This document shows positions 43,279 to 52,085 of a stretch of 64,000 nucleotides of DNA, in pieces. The translations under genes were made by a program, and so were the position numbers. This stretch comes from JBEBGV01 sp040081265 (lineage in GTDB: Bacteria; Acidobacteriota; Vicinamibacteria; Vicinamibacterales; UBA2999). The notes under the pieces are model-generated. The model had not been told where the DNA came from and did no database searches. It saw only the letters and a program-made list of their open reading frames with translations. The stretch covers positions 1-64,000 of the forward strand of contig JBEBGV010000012.1 in the NCBI GenBank assembly GCA_040081265.1, given 5' to 3'. Every line of letters begins with the position of its first letter. Positions within the stretch are counted from its first letter, which is position 1.

Positions 43279-44813
43279 TAGATCCAGCTGACTTCCCGGT
43301 GTTCTTCCTCGGCCCGACGCCTCTTTGACTCCATCTCACGCTCATTGAGCAGGAACCGTCGTGCCGAGGCGCTGCGCTCCATGGCGTGGAGCAACGAAAG
43401 CCCGAGGCGACCGGCCCGCGACGCACGCGGCGCTTTCGGCGCAGGCTTCAGCTGCGCGAGGTCTTCAATGGCCTTTGTCATTACCATCGTGGCCGACACA
43501 TTCAGGCCATGAGGCCGCACGAACGCCTTCACGAACTCCCGCTGCCGGGCCAGCACCTCAGGTGGCGGCTCGACAATCATCTGCGACAACTGGTCAACGT
43601 GTTCGCTCAGACTTCGCGATGTGGTCAGCAACCCACCCCCGACCGTCTGGAGGTATCTGAAGTGCAGGGTCGCTTCCTGATTGGTCCTGAACTCTGGAGG
43701 CAGAATCGCCAGAACCGGACGGCCGACGATGCCCGCCTCGATGAAGGCCGAGGTGTTCAGCCCGACCACCGCGGCACTGTGGTGCAATGAGTCGAAGTAG
43801 TCGGCGCGGCTCTGCTCATCGACAGGATTGCCGCCCCAGAGGGCAGTGCGACCGTAGCGCGCCCAGTCGATACCCTCCCACTCCTTCGCCCGCGATGGAT
43901 GCGGCCGGATCAAGATCGACACGTTGCGGACTGCCGGGTCCGCCGACTCGCGAATCTGGCGAACCCACTGCATGACGAACTCTGCTTCGGACGGGCTCCC
44001 CGGAAAGAGCGCCGAACAGACCCACATCACGAAAGGACCCGCATCGGGTAGTCCGACCCTTGCAGCGAACGTCTCTCGATCTCGAGAAGGTGTCCGACCG
44101 AACCAGCGATCGAAGTTCTGCGCGCCGGTGACGACGATGCGCGCCTCGGGGATGCCGTGCATCTCCACCGCCTCGTGCTTCTGCACGTCGTTCCACACGA
44201 AGAGGCGATCGGGCCAGTCGCGAATGATGGCCTTGCTCGACAGATGGTCCCAGCTCCAGACGCACACGCCTGTCGGGATGCCACGCGCGTGGGCGCTGCG
44301 CAGGAGATCGAGTTGCGACGACGGCACCAAGCCGACCAGGGGCGTGATCAACACCACGTCGGGTCGTTGCTGGTCGAGAAACCTCTCGATCGCCGGGCTG
44401 GGTTCCATCGCGTGGTCGATGGTATCGAGCGCGCCCTGCAGCAGCCGTCGTCCTCGCTGACTCGAAAAGGGCCGGCGCTGAGCCAGCCACACGATGCCGC
44501 TTGGCGTCCGGACAACCGACCGCTTGAGCAGCGCGTCGGTCTCGGCGTACTCAGGCGCCAGGTAGCGAAGGTAGTCCAGAGCCAGACGGACCTTCACCGA
44601 AACGAAGAATCCGTCCTTCTCACGGCGCGGCACCACACCCCTTGTCACATTCGGGCGCTCACACAGGCCATCGACGACACTATCGCCCCCGAGTGCAGAC
44701 ATGTGTCTTTCCGAGCCCAGGTAAATGTCATGCTCACGCGCAGCTAGCTTTGCAATCACGGACTCGAGATTGCGATAGTACCCGGCGTGAAGCGCGCCCA
44801 CCAGAATCTTCAT
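43278..44813 (-). CDS. Family B putative glycosyltransferase, copy B2
   Basis: 511 residues from the ATG at 44813, overlapping the GT2 stop. It starts MKILVGALHAGYYRNLESV, then DYLRYLAPEY, DVVLITPLVGLVPSSQ, WSWDHLSSKAIIRDWPDR, VTGAQNFDRWFGRTPSR, LIRPHPSRAKEW and LNTSAFIEAGIVGRPV. The tail is short and charged (NEREMESKRRRAEEEHREV). Its frame continues upstream to 45239 through the GT2 gene; that extension is not coding. Function unknown; the RPHP and late Glu/Gly-rich turn resemble CDP-glycerol transferase/GT-B folds. Confidence 0.65.
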   Translation of the reverse strand: MKILVGALHAGYYRNLESVIAKLAAREHDIYLGSERHMSALGGDSVVDGLCERPNVTRGVVPRREKDGFFVSVKVRLALDYLRYLAPEYAETDALLKRSVVRTPSGIVWLAQRRPFSSQRGRRLLQGALDTIDHAMEPSPAIERFLDQQRPDVVLITPLVGLVPSSQLDLLRSAHARGIPTGVCVWSWDHLSSKAIIRDWPDRLFVWNDVQKHEAVEMHGIPEARIVVTGAQNFDRWFGRTPSRDRETFAARVGLPDAGPFVMWVCSALFPGSPSEAEFVMQWVRQIRESADPAVRNVSILIRPHPSRAKEWEGIDWARYGRTALWGGNPVDEQSRADYFDSLHHSAAVVGLNTSAFIEAGIVGRPVLAILPPEFRTNQEATLHFRYLQTVGGGLLTTSRSLSEHVDQLSQMIVEPPPEVLARQREFVKAFVRPHGLNVSATMVMTKAIEDLAQLKPAPKAPRASRAGRLGLSLLHAMERSASARRFLLNEREMESKRRRAEEEHREVSWI

Positions 44814-45889
44814 CGCGTGTCCGACTCGTTCCGCCGACTCCGCAGCCCGACGCGGTAGGTCAACATGGCGATGTGATACACGGTGTGCTTCCACATCCGT
44901 CGCAGTCGCGCCGCGATCCTGTGGCTGGTCACGAGGACGTAGTAGATCGAGGTGCGCACGATCTTCTTGGCGAGCTTCTTGAGGAAGTGCGCATTGTCCA
45001 CGCCACGCCCGAAGCTCTTCGACGTCTCGGTCTTGCGGAACCCTCGCCACGCGGATGCTGCCAGGTACGTCGCCCGCATGCGCGTGGTCACCGCCGGCCG
45101 GGCCTTCGCGTACTCGCGCCCCAGCAGCAGCACGTGCTGCAGTGAGGGCGGGAGCGCGAAACCGGCGGGAACGTCCCCGGCAAACAGCGTCTCGCGCTGT
45201 CGTGACACGCTGGCCTCGCCGGACTGACGCCTGAACCACAGTGGCTTGTGAATCTGGCGGATCTGCCCCTGCAGCAGCAGTTCGGCAATCAGCAGCCGAT
45301 CGGGATTGAGCACCGATCGGAACACCCCCGCCTTGCGGAGCGCCTGAACACGGATCAAGCCGTAGACCATATCGCCCGATCCGAAGCCTTCCCAGCAGAA
45401 CTTCTCCCAGCGATCAATGGGATGGTTGAGTCCGGCGGTGTCGAAGTCGCGCGGCGTCTTGTCGAGATCGCGTCCCTGATCGTCGATGCGAGGGGACATC
45501 GGATACATGAGCACGGTCTTCTGATGCACGTCGAGCTTCTGCACCAGCATGGCCAGCCAGGTCGGTGCCCAGACGTCATGGTCACTGACCCAGGCAAAGT
45601 ATTCCGCCGACGGACAGAGCGACGTCGCCCTCTCGAACACTTCCCGCCACGTCGGCACCATGCCCTGACGGGTCGCGTGCCTGAAGTACCGCACACGGGG
45701 GTCAGACTTCTCGTACTCCCTCGCTATTCGCTCCGTCTCGTCAGAGGAGCCGTCGTCGAGCATCACGAGGACAAAGTCGCTGAAGGCCTGTGCGAGGATC
45801 GAGTTGGTGGCTTCGCGCAGGTGACGTGCGTTGTTGTACAGCGTCATCCCGAGTACGACCCGTGGATTGTTCGCGACGTCGCTGCTCAT
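44810..45889 (-). CDS. Family 2 glycosyltransferase
   Basis: 359 residues from the ATG at 45889. VVLGMTLYNNARHLREATNS and LVMLDDGSSDETERIA form the GT-A nucleotide-binding part; FAWVSDHDVWAP contains a DHD in place of the DxD metal motif. The C-terminal 120 residues are basic and helical, perhaps membrane-peripheral. The HPIDRWEKFCWEGFGSGDM region is likely acceptor-side. It is the only GT2 among the family A/B genes and is coupled to both neighbours by 4-bp overlaps. Confidence 0.85.
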   Translation of the reverse strand: MSSDVANNPRVVLGMTLYNNARHLREATNSILAQAFSDFVLVMLDDGSSDETERIAREYEKSDPRVRYFRHATRQGMVPTWREVFERATSLCPSAEYFAWVSDHDVWAPTWLAMLVQKLDVHQKTVLMYPMSPRIDDQGRDLDKTPRDFDTAGLNHPIDRWEKFCWEGFGSGDMVYGLIRVQALRKAGVFRSVLNPDRLLIAELLLQGQIRQIHKPLWFRRQSGEASVSRQRETLFAGDVPAGFALPPSLQHVLLLGREYAKARPAVTTRMRATYLAASAWRGFRKTETSKSFGRGVDNAHFLKKLAKKIVRTSIYYVLVTSHRIAARLRRMWKHTVYHIAMLTYRVGLRSRRNESDTR

Positions 45890-47601
45890 TGGGCGCGCAC
45901 ACCCAGCAGGTGCTTTACGCTTCCCTTCAGACGTGCCAGTTGCTTCTGAGCGCTCAAGCCACGCCACCAGCGCGCCCGACTCTTGCGGCGTCGCTCTCGT
46001 TCCTTCTCTTGTGCGGCGAGTTCACTTTGCGTGGCCTTGGCGGTCCGATACGTGTCCCGCGCGGCCGCACGCGCGTCCTTGTCTTCGGCCTTGTCGCGTT
46101 CCGCGGCTGACCGTTCGATGTCGATCGCGTCCATCATCAGCCACGCGCCGGGTCCCGACTGCGTAGCGGCGGCCAGATGGCCAACCCACGCCGTCGCGAG
46201 GGACGGGGCAGCGAACAGCTGGTCGGGCCGCGGAGACGGAGTGCTGGCGAGGGACTCAACCGCCCCGACAAATCGCGGGGTCGCCGCGACGTCGAGTCCT
46301 TCGGGTCGGATGAACGCCTCGAGGAAGCGGCGATTGCGAGCATCCCGCGCTCCCTGATTGCGAACGGCCACGCCCAGTTGCTCGAGGTGAGCGGGCAGGC
46401 TGGTGGCGGTGTGCAGGAGTCCGCCTCCGACGTTGAGAAGATAGCGGAAGTGCGCCATGCCTTCCTGATGCATGCGGAAGGCTGGCAGCAGCAGCGTCAA
46501 GACGGGTCTGCCGACGATGGCCGCTTCCAGGAAGACGCTGGTGCACAGGCCGACGACGGCGTCGCTGTAGTAGAGCGAATCGAAATAGTCCGCCTTGGCT
46601 TCGCTGTCGATTGGTGTGCGGCCGCTGACCACCACGTGATCAAGATCGTCGAGCGTCACACCACGCCACTCGCGGACGCGCTCCGGATGAGGACGCACCA
46701 GGACCGCGGCCTCACGGAGATCGGCGTCAGCGCTCGAGCGCAGTGCCTGCACCCATTCACGGACAAAGACCGGCTCGACAGGATCCGGGACGGGACTCAT
46801 CGCCGAACAGACGTAGAGCACGATCCGACGCGCAGGGTCCAGACCCATCGCTCGGCAGAATTCCTCCCGGCTGCGAACCGGCCGGCGATCGAACCACTGG
46901 TCATAGCACTGAGCACCCGTGACCACGACCGACTCGGCTGCCAGGCCGTGCATCTGGACGGCCTCGGTCTTCTGTGTGTCGTTCCACACCAGCGTGCGAT
47001 CTGGGGCGACGTGCAGGAGCGCCTTGCTCGACAAGTGATCCCAGCTCAGGATGCAGGCCGCTGAACGGACGCCCAGCGAGCGGGCCGCCTTGATTTGATG
47101 AATCTGCGCCGACCTGGCGACGGTGAGCGACGTGAAGAGCAGCACGTCGGGGCGCTGCTCCTCGAGATATCGCTTCACCGCAGAGCTCATGGGAAGGCGC
47201 TGCTCGAGCCAGACGAGGGCGCGCAGCACCGCACGCTGCCCCAGGACGGCGCGTCCCAGTGACGAGGTTGCCCAGCGCACGACCCGCGGGGTGCGCTGGA
47301 GATTGCGGATTCTGAGCTTCTCAGCCTCGAGGTACTCGGGCGCAAGAAAGCGAACGTAATCAAGCGCGTAGCGAATCTTCTGCGCGAACGGAAACCATGG
47401 CTCGCTGGCGGGCGACGGCATCCATCCCCAGGTGAGGTTTGAATACTCGGCTGCCAGACGCTCGACAAGCGCCTGTCCGCCGAACGACTCGGGCTCCTCC
47501 GCCACCAGATGCACCTGATGGCCTCGATCGGCCAACGCCCGGGCCGCAGACTCGTAGTTGCGGAAGTTGGCGAAGTGCAGCGCGGAGAAGAGCACCTTCA
47601 C
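45886..47601 (-). CDS. Family B putative glycosyltransferase, copy B3
   Basis: 571 residues from GTG (overlapping the methyltransferase stop). MKVLFSALHFANFRNYESA, DYVRFLAPEY at 81-90, SWDHLSSKAL at 186-195, VTGAQCYDQW at 227-236, VRPHPERVREW at 302-312, and TSVFLEAAIVGRPV at 354-367. From about 505 the tail is rich in Lys, Arg, Glu and Ala and probably a long charged helix. It is the closest relative of the 53.6-kb pseudogene and of B5. The 'GLCTS' form (instead of GLNTS) is shared only with B5. Confidence 0.66.
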   Translation of the reverse strand: MKVLFSALHFANFRNYESAARALADRGHQVHLVAEEPESFGGQALVERLAAEYSNLTWGWMPSPASEPWFPFAQKIRYALDYVRFLAPEYLEAEKLRIRNLQRTPRVVRWATSSLGRAVLGQRAVLRALVWLEQRLPMSSAVKRYLEEQRPDVLLFTSLTVARSAQIHQIKAARSLGVRSAACILSWDHLSSKALLHVAPDRTLVWNDTQKTEAVQMHGLAAESVVVTGAQCYDQWFDRRPVRSREEFCRAMGLDPARRIVLYVCSAMSPVPDPVEPVFVREWVQALRSSADADLREAAVLVRPHPERVREWRGVTLDDLDHVVVSGRTPIDSEAKADYFDSLYYSDAVVGLCTSVFLEAAIVGRPVLTLLLPAFRMHQEGMAHFRYLLNVGGGLLHTATSLPAHLEQLGVAVRNQGARDARNRRFLEAFIRPEGLDVAATPRFVGAVESLASTPSPRPDQLFAAPSLATAWVGHLAAATQSGPGAWLMMDAIDIERSAAERDKAEDKDARAAARDTYRTAKATQSELAAQEKERERRRKSRARWWRGLSAQKQLARLKGSVKHLLGVRAQ

Positions 47602-48599
47602 CGGCGGGCAATCATCCTGAGGTTCTTGCCGTAGGCTCCGGCGTTGGCCAGAAACTGCACGACGTCGGCGATCTCGGCAACGCCTTCGTCCGACTTCTCC
47701 AGCACCTCACGGCGGTACCAGAGATAGTCCTGCATGTCGAGGCCTTCGGTCACAACCAGTTCCGGTTTCAGGTCCAGTCGGCGCATGAGGTCGCTCAGCG
47801 TCCGCGGGGTGTAGTAGTTCAGGTGGTGCGTCGGCCAGATGAAGTGCGCGTGCTTCCCCATCAGCAAACGCGACGCGGAATCGTAGTTGGGGACATAGAC
47901 GAAGAGGATGCCGCCTGGCGCCAGGAGACGGACGCACGAGGTCAGCGTGCGAATCGGGTCAAACAGATGCTCGATGACGTCAAAGAGCGACACGGCGTCC
48001 AACGACCCCGGCTCGAGACGCGCGTCTTCCAGCCCGACAGCATCGAGGGTGAGGCCGCGGCTTCGTCCGTACTCGATCGCCGACGGATTCAGGTCGATAC
48101 CTCGCGCATCCCAGCCGCGCTGCTGCGCAGCCTCGACGACAAAACCGGTGCTGCACCCGATGTCGAGATAGCGCGGCGGCGCAGCTGTGTCCCGAAGGTG
48201 GGCGGCCATCAGCCCGACGCGTTCCTGGCCGAACCGCTGCACACGGTACTCGTGGCTGGAGATGCCAAGGTCGCGGACGATGTCCTGGTACTCTTTCGAG
48301 GCGTAGACCCGCTGGTAGTGCTCCTCGTCGAAGGTGGGACTGACATAGACGAGATCGCACGCCCTGCAGCGGACGATCTCCATGTGGTCCTTCTCGAGCT
48401 CGAGCCCCCGTTCGGTGCTGCCGCATGTGGGGCACGGGCGCTCGTGCAGCAGTTCGGGCGGAATACGTCCAAACCGCGCAACCAGTTCGTCAATCGGATG
48501 CGTCCGCTTCTCGATCAGCGCCTTGTACGAGCCGCCGGGCCGCAGGCGCGCGATGTCCACTGCCTGATACTCGTCGAACTGCCGGTAGCGGATGTCCAC
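47598..48599 (-). CDS. Class I methyltransferase with zinc knuckle, copy 3
   Basis: 333 residues. CPTCGST and CRACDLVYVSP give four N-terminal cysteines; SAM motif LDIGCSTGFVVEAAQ; ARGIDLNPSAIEYG; VSLFDVIEHLFDP. The C-terminal stretch from MQDYLWYRREVLE to KNLRMIARR is repeated almost exactly as a remnant at 59.8 kb, so this gene type once existed in at least two copies. It is 2 bp from the third NeuA-like gene. Confidence 0.83.
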   Translation of the reverse strand: MDIRYRQFDEYQAVDIARLRPGGSYKALIEKRTHPIDELVARFGRIPPELLHERPCPTCGSTERGLELEKDHMEIVRCRACDLVYVSPTFDEEHYQRVYASKEYQDIVRDLGISSHEYRVQRFGQERVGLMAAHLRDTAAPPRYLDIGCSTGFVVEAAQQRGWDARGIDLNPSAIEYGRSRGLTLDAVGLEDARLEPGSLDAVSLFDVIEHLFDPIRTLTSCVRLLAPGGILFVYVPNYDSASRLLMGKHAHFIWPTHHLNYYTPRTLSDLMRRLDLKPELVVTEGLDMQDYLWYRREVLEKSDEGVAEIADVVQFLANAGAYGKNLRMIARR

Positions 48600-48601
48600 G
48601 G

Positions 48602-49300
48602 CTACTTCCGGTTCCTGTCACGCAGCAGCAGCTCGACCAGGTGCAGCTCGAATGGCGAATCGACGTCGATCGAATCGTCCGGGCTCATCATGAGCGGGCG
48701 CGAGTCGCTCCCGTAGAGCGATCCTCCCGCAATGACGTCAGCTCTGACCGCGAGCACCGCCGGACCATTCCTGGCGAAGACCTGCGGCTTGTCCTGCCGC
48801 CGTGCGGGTGCACCTTCGGCATAAGGACGAAGGCGATCACCCTCCATTGAGAGCACTGACACCGGGTTGAACTGGTGTGGCACCTCAATCACCGACACGA
48901 CGGACTCGGCGCCGCTGACCTGTAGCAGATCGATGGCCGCGTCGATGTGCTCAGCGCGCCGCAGCGGCGAGGTCGGCTGCAACAACACGACTGTCTCGGC
49001 GTCGAACCCCAGCTCCCGCATCGCGCCGAGCGCGTGCTGAAGCACCGGCAGCATCGGAACCGCGTCGCCGGCCAGCGCGTCCGGTCTCATAAAGGGGACA
49101 TCGAGGTTGAGCTCGCGCGCCGTTCGCGCGATCAATTCATCGTCGGTGGACACGATCGTGCGCGTGAGCCGCTGGCTGCCACGGACGGCGTCGGCCGTGT
49201 ATGCGAGAAGCGGCCGGCCTGCGACCGACGTGACGTTCTTGCCAGGGATCCCTTTCGAGCCGCCTCGAGCCGGAATCACGCCGAGCACGCGTCTGCTCAC
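48602..49300 (-). CDS. CMP-nonulosonate cytidylyltransferase (NeuA-like), copy 3
   Basis: 232 residues. VIPARGGSKGIPGKNVTSV, IVSTDDELIARTA, VLLQPTSPLRRAEH and SLYGSDSRPLMMSPDDSIDV. It is close in sequence to copy 2, consistent with duplication of a NeuA-NeuC block. Its partner NeuC follows with ATGA-type overlap, but no NeuB gene is beside it; it may use the product of the NeuB-like enzyme at 38.4 kb or of a gene outside the window. Confidence 0.9.
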   Translation of the reverse strand: MSRRVLGVIPARGGSKGIPGKNVTSVAGRPLLAYTADAVRGSQRLTRTIVSTDDELIARTARELNLDVPFMRPDALAGDAVPMLPVLQHALGAMRELGFDAETVVLLQPTSPLRRAEHIDAAIDLLQVSGAESVVSVIEVPHQFNPVSVLSMEGDRLRPYAEGAPARRQDKPQVFARNGPAVLAVRADVIAGGSLYGSDSRPLMMSPDDSIDVDSPFELHLVELLLRDRNRK

Positions 49301-50454
49301 GCGTAGTGCAGCCGCTTCTGCACCTTCAAGGGTGAGGTGGCAAGGACGGCAGCGATCCGCACGCCGGCGCCACCATCCCCATACAGGTGATCCGACGGGT
49401 AGCGACCATGTGCGACCTGCGCCTTGATGGCGCGGATGATCTCGGCCCGGTCATGCCCGGCGTCGAGCACGTTCGCGCCCCGGTCCCTGCCTGTCTGCCT
49501 GGTCCCGATGTTCACCGTCGGCACGCCGATGTACGAGCCCTCGCGCAACGGCGCGCTGGAGTTGCCAACGGCACAGGCGCACGCCGCCATCAGCCGGACG
49601 AAGGTGTGGATCGGGAAGTTCTTGTAGAAACGGATGTGCTCCGGTCGCCGGTGCTCTCTGAACTTCCGCATCCCGCGCGAGATGTCCTCAGAGCCGGCGT
49701 CGGCGTTGGGCCACAGCATGATCGTGGGCATCTGGAGCTCGTCGAGTGCCATCAGCGTCTCGACGATCTGCGCTTCGCCGGTGCCGTACTCGGTCGTGAC
49801 CGGGTGCTGGCTCACCAGCAGGAAGGGCTGGTCAAGCGCGATGGCCGCCCCGGCCCCCTCGCGCTCCAGGAACTCGGTGGGACCAAGGCTCGCACCCGCG
49901 CCGAGGATCTCGGCGACCAGATCGATGCGCGGGCAGCCGACGGTGTGCACGGCGGCGGGATCCTCACCCATGCGCATGATGCGGTTCGCAGCCAGCTCGT
50001 TGGCGGGAAAGTGCAGGTGCGCCAGCTTGGTCACCGCGTGCCTGATGCTCTCGTCAATGGTGCCGCTGATTTCCCCGCCCATCGTGTGCGCCACGGGGAT
50101 GTTCATATAGGACGCCGCCACGGCGGTGGCCATCGTCTCGAAGCGATCGCCGACGCTGACGACCACGTCGGGCTTGAGGATCTCGAAGATGGTGGGCAGC
50201 TCGAGGAGTCCAAGACCGGTGGACTTGGCCATCGTTCCGGGTGTCTCACCCTCGACGATCATCGTGACCTTCGCATCCGGAACGAAGCCGTCCTGTTCGA
50301 TGACGTCGACCACCGAGCCGAACCGATCGAGCAGAGCGGAGGCACCGACGATCAGCTGCAGGTGCAGCTCCGGGTGCGCACGCACGGCGATCATCAGCGA
50401 CTTGATGCTGCTGTAGTTGGCCCGCGAACCGATGACAACACAGACTTTCCTCAT
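49297..50454 (-). CDS. NeuC-like UDP-HexNAc 2-epimerase (hydrolysing), copy 2
   Basis: 385 residues. VVIGSRANYSSIKSLM, SVGDRFETMATAVAASYMN, HTMGGEISGTIDES, HAVTKLAHLHF and NIGTRQTGRDRGANVLDA match the first NeuC-like protein segment by segment, with differences in the loop after residue 185 and near the C-terminus. The two may accept different UDP-HexNAc substrates. It overlaps the NeuA-like gene and B4 by 4 bp each. Confidence 0.92.
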   Translation of the reverse strand: MRKVCVVIGSRANYSSIKSLMIAVRAHPELHLQLIVGASALLDRFGSVVDVIEQDGFVPDAKVTMIVEGETPGTMAKSTGLGLLELPTIFEILKPDVVVSVGDRFETMATAVAASYMNIPVAHTMGGEISGTIDESIRHAVTKLAHLHFPANELAANRIMRMGEDPAAVHTVGCPRIDLVAEILGAGASLGPTEFLEREGAGAAIALDQPFLLVSQHPVTTEYGTGEAQIVETLMALDELQMPTIMLWPNADAGSEDISRGMRKFREHRRPEHIRFYKNFPIHTFVRLMAACACAVGNSSAPLREGSYIGVPTVNIGTRQTGRDRGANVLDAGHDRAEIIRAIKAQVAHGRYPSDHLYGDGGAGVRIAAVLATSPLKVQKRLHYA

Positions 50455-52085
50455 ATGCGGTGGGTTCGCTCTCGTCGTGCCGCTCGTCTCTGACGTTCCT
50501 GCTCGAAGGCCATCGCCCGCTCACGGAGCGCCTCGAGGCGGACCGGATCGGAGGCGGCTCGCTCCTCGGCTCGTCGCAAGGCCTTGCGCTGCTGTTCGTC
50601 GCGCGTGTGTTCCACGCTTTCCCGCTCGCGCCACGACAGCGTCAACCCCTCGAGCCGCTGGCTGGTCCTCGTCCTGGCCAGCTGGCCGACCACCCAGCGC
50701 CAGACCGGCGTCGCCCTGAGCGACCCATCAGCAGCCTGCAACTGCTGCATCGCCTCCACGTGCTCCACGAAGATCGGCGTTGCGGCGACATCGAGTCCGT
50801 GTGGACGCAGGAACGCCTGGATGAACGGCCGGGGACCCGCCTGTCGCGACACGAGCGAGGCATGCAGCTGCCGAATGTGGTCGTCGAGGCCATGACCGAC
50901 ACTCACCAGCCCTCCCGCCACATCGACGAGGTACTGGAAGTGGACGGTCCCACCCTGGTTGGCCGCAAACTCGGGCACGACAACCGCGTGCACCGGGCGG
51001 CCGACAATTCCCGCCTCGATGAATGCGCTCGTGTTGATGCCGACCACAGCGTCGCTGTAATAGAGCGAGTCGAAGTAGTCAGCCCGCGCCTGCACATCGA
51101 CGGGATTGCTGCCCCAGATGACCGCATCGAGCGAGGTGACATCGACGCCGTCCCATTCTGCGGTTCTGGACGGATGGGGACGAACGAGCACCTGGGCGTC
51201 GCGCACTTCCGGCAGGGCGCTCGCCCGGAGTCGCCGCAGCCACTCGACCACGAACTCGGCCTCCGACGGACTCCCGGCAAAGAGCGCGGAGCAGACATAG
51301 AGGATGACGCGGCGCGAAGCGTCGAGACCCGCATCCCGGCAGAACGTTTCCCGATCGCGAGATGGCGACCGGTTGAACCACTGGTCGAAGCACTGCGCAC
51401 CAGTGACGATGACCCGATTCGGATCGACACCGTGCAGCTCGACGGCTTCGCGCCGCTGGATGTCGTTCCAGACGAACACCCGGTCGGGTTGCTCGCGGAT
51501 CAGTGCCTTGCTCGAGAGATGATCCCAGCTCCACACACAGAGGGCGCTGGGGATACCCCGTCCGCGCGCCGCACGCAGGTAGTCAATCTGAGATGAGCCG
51601 AGATCGATCAGGGGCGTCAGCAGCAGCAGCTCGGCTCGCTGCTGGTCGATGTAGCGCCCGATCTCGACATCGCCTGGGATAGCGCGTTCGAGTGCTCGCA
51701 GGCCCTGGATCACCAGGCGACGCAGCCAGCCCACCGCGCCAACCACGCGGCCCAGTGCCACGAACGCCCCCGGCGTGCGCTCACGCGCGCGGAGACGGAG
51801 CTGATACGCGCTCCGGAAGATCGGATGCTGATACCGCAGGTAGTCGAGGCCGAGGCGCAGACGACCGGCGACCCAGGCCCAGTCGTCATCGGCTCGTGCG
51901 GGCGCCGCCCCGAACGTGATGCCTGGACATTCCGATGCCAGTGTTTCTACCAGCCGACGCCCCCCGAATTCTTCGTCTCGTTCAGCGGCCAGGTGGAGGG
52001 TGTGACCACGCGCGGCAAGCTCACGAAGCACTGACTCGTAGTTCCTGAAGTAGCCATGATGGCGCGAGAGAAACAGGATCCTCAC
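50451..52085 (-). CDS. Family B putative glycosyltransferase, copy B4
   Basis: 544 residues. ILFLSRHHGYFRNYESVL, DYLRYQHPIF, LLLLTPLIDLGSSQ, WSWDHLSSKALIREQPDR, VTGAQCFDQWFNRSPSR, LVRPHPSRTAEW and INTSAFIEAGIVGRPV. The C-terminal 70 residues are almost wholly charged (RRAEERAASDPVRLEALRER). By motif spelling it groups with the fusion protein's B half and B2. It follows the NeuA-NeuC pair, so a CMP-nonulosonate donor is possible. Confidence 0.65.
   Translation of the reverse strand: MRILFLSRHHGYFRNYESVLRELAARGHTLHLAAERDEEFGGRRLVETLASECPGITFGAAPARADDDWAWVAGRLRLGLDYLRYQHPIFRSAYQLRLRARERTPGAFVALGRVVGAVGWLRRLVIQGLRALERAIPGDVEIGRYIDQQRAELLLLTPLIDLGSSQIDYLRAARGRGIPSALCVWSWDHLSSKALIREQPDRVFVWNDIQRREAVELHGVDPNRVIVTGAQCFDQWFNRSPSRDRETFCRDAGLDASRRVILYVCSALFAGSPSEAEFVVEWLRRLRASALPEVRDAQVLVRPHPSRTAEWDGVDVTSLDAVIWGSNPVDVQARADYFDSLYYSDAVVGINTSAFIEAGIVGRPVHAVVVPEFAANQGGTVHFQYLVDVAGGLVSVGHGLDDHIRQLHASLVSRQAGPRPFIQAFLRPHGLDVAATPIFVEHVEAMQQLQAADGSLRATPVWRWVVGQLARTRTSQRLEGLTLSWRERESVEHTRDEQQRKALRRAEERAASDPVRLEALRERAMAFEQERQRRAARRERTHRI

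Noticed and set aside
44814..45239. Upstream extension of the B2 frame
   Set aside because: It is in an alternate frame of the GT2 gene and Arg/Ala-rich without motifs; family B starts at MKILVGALH (44813).
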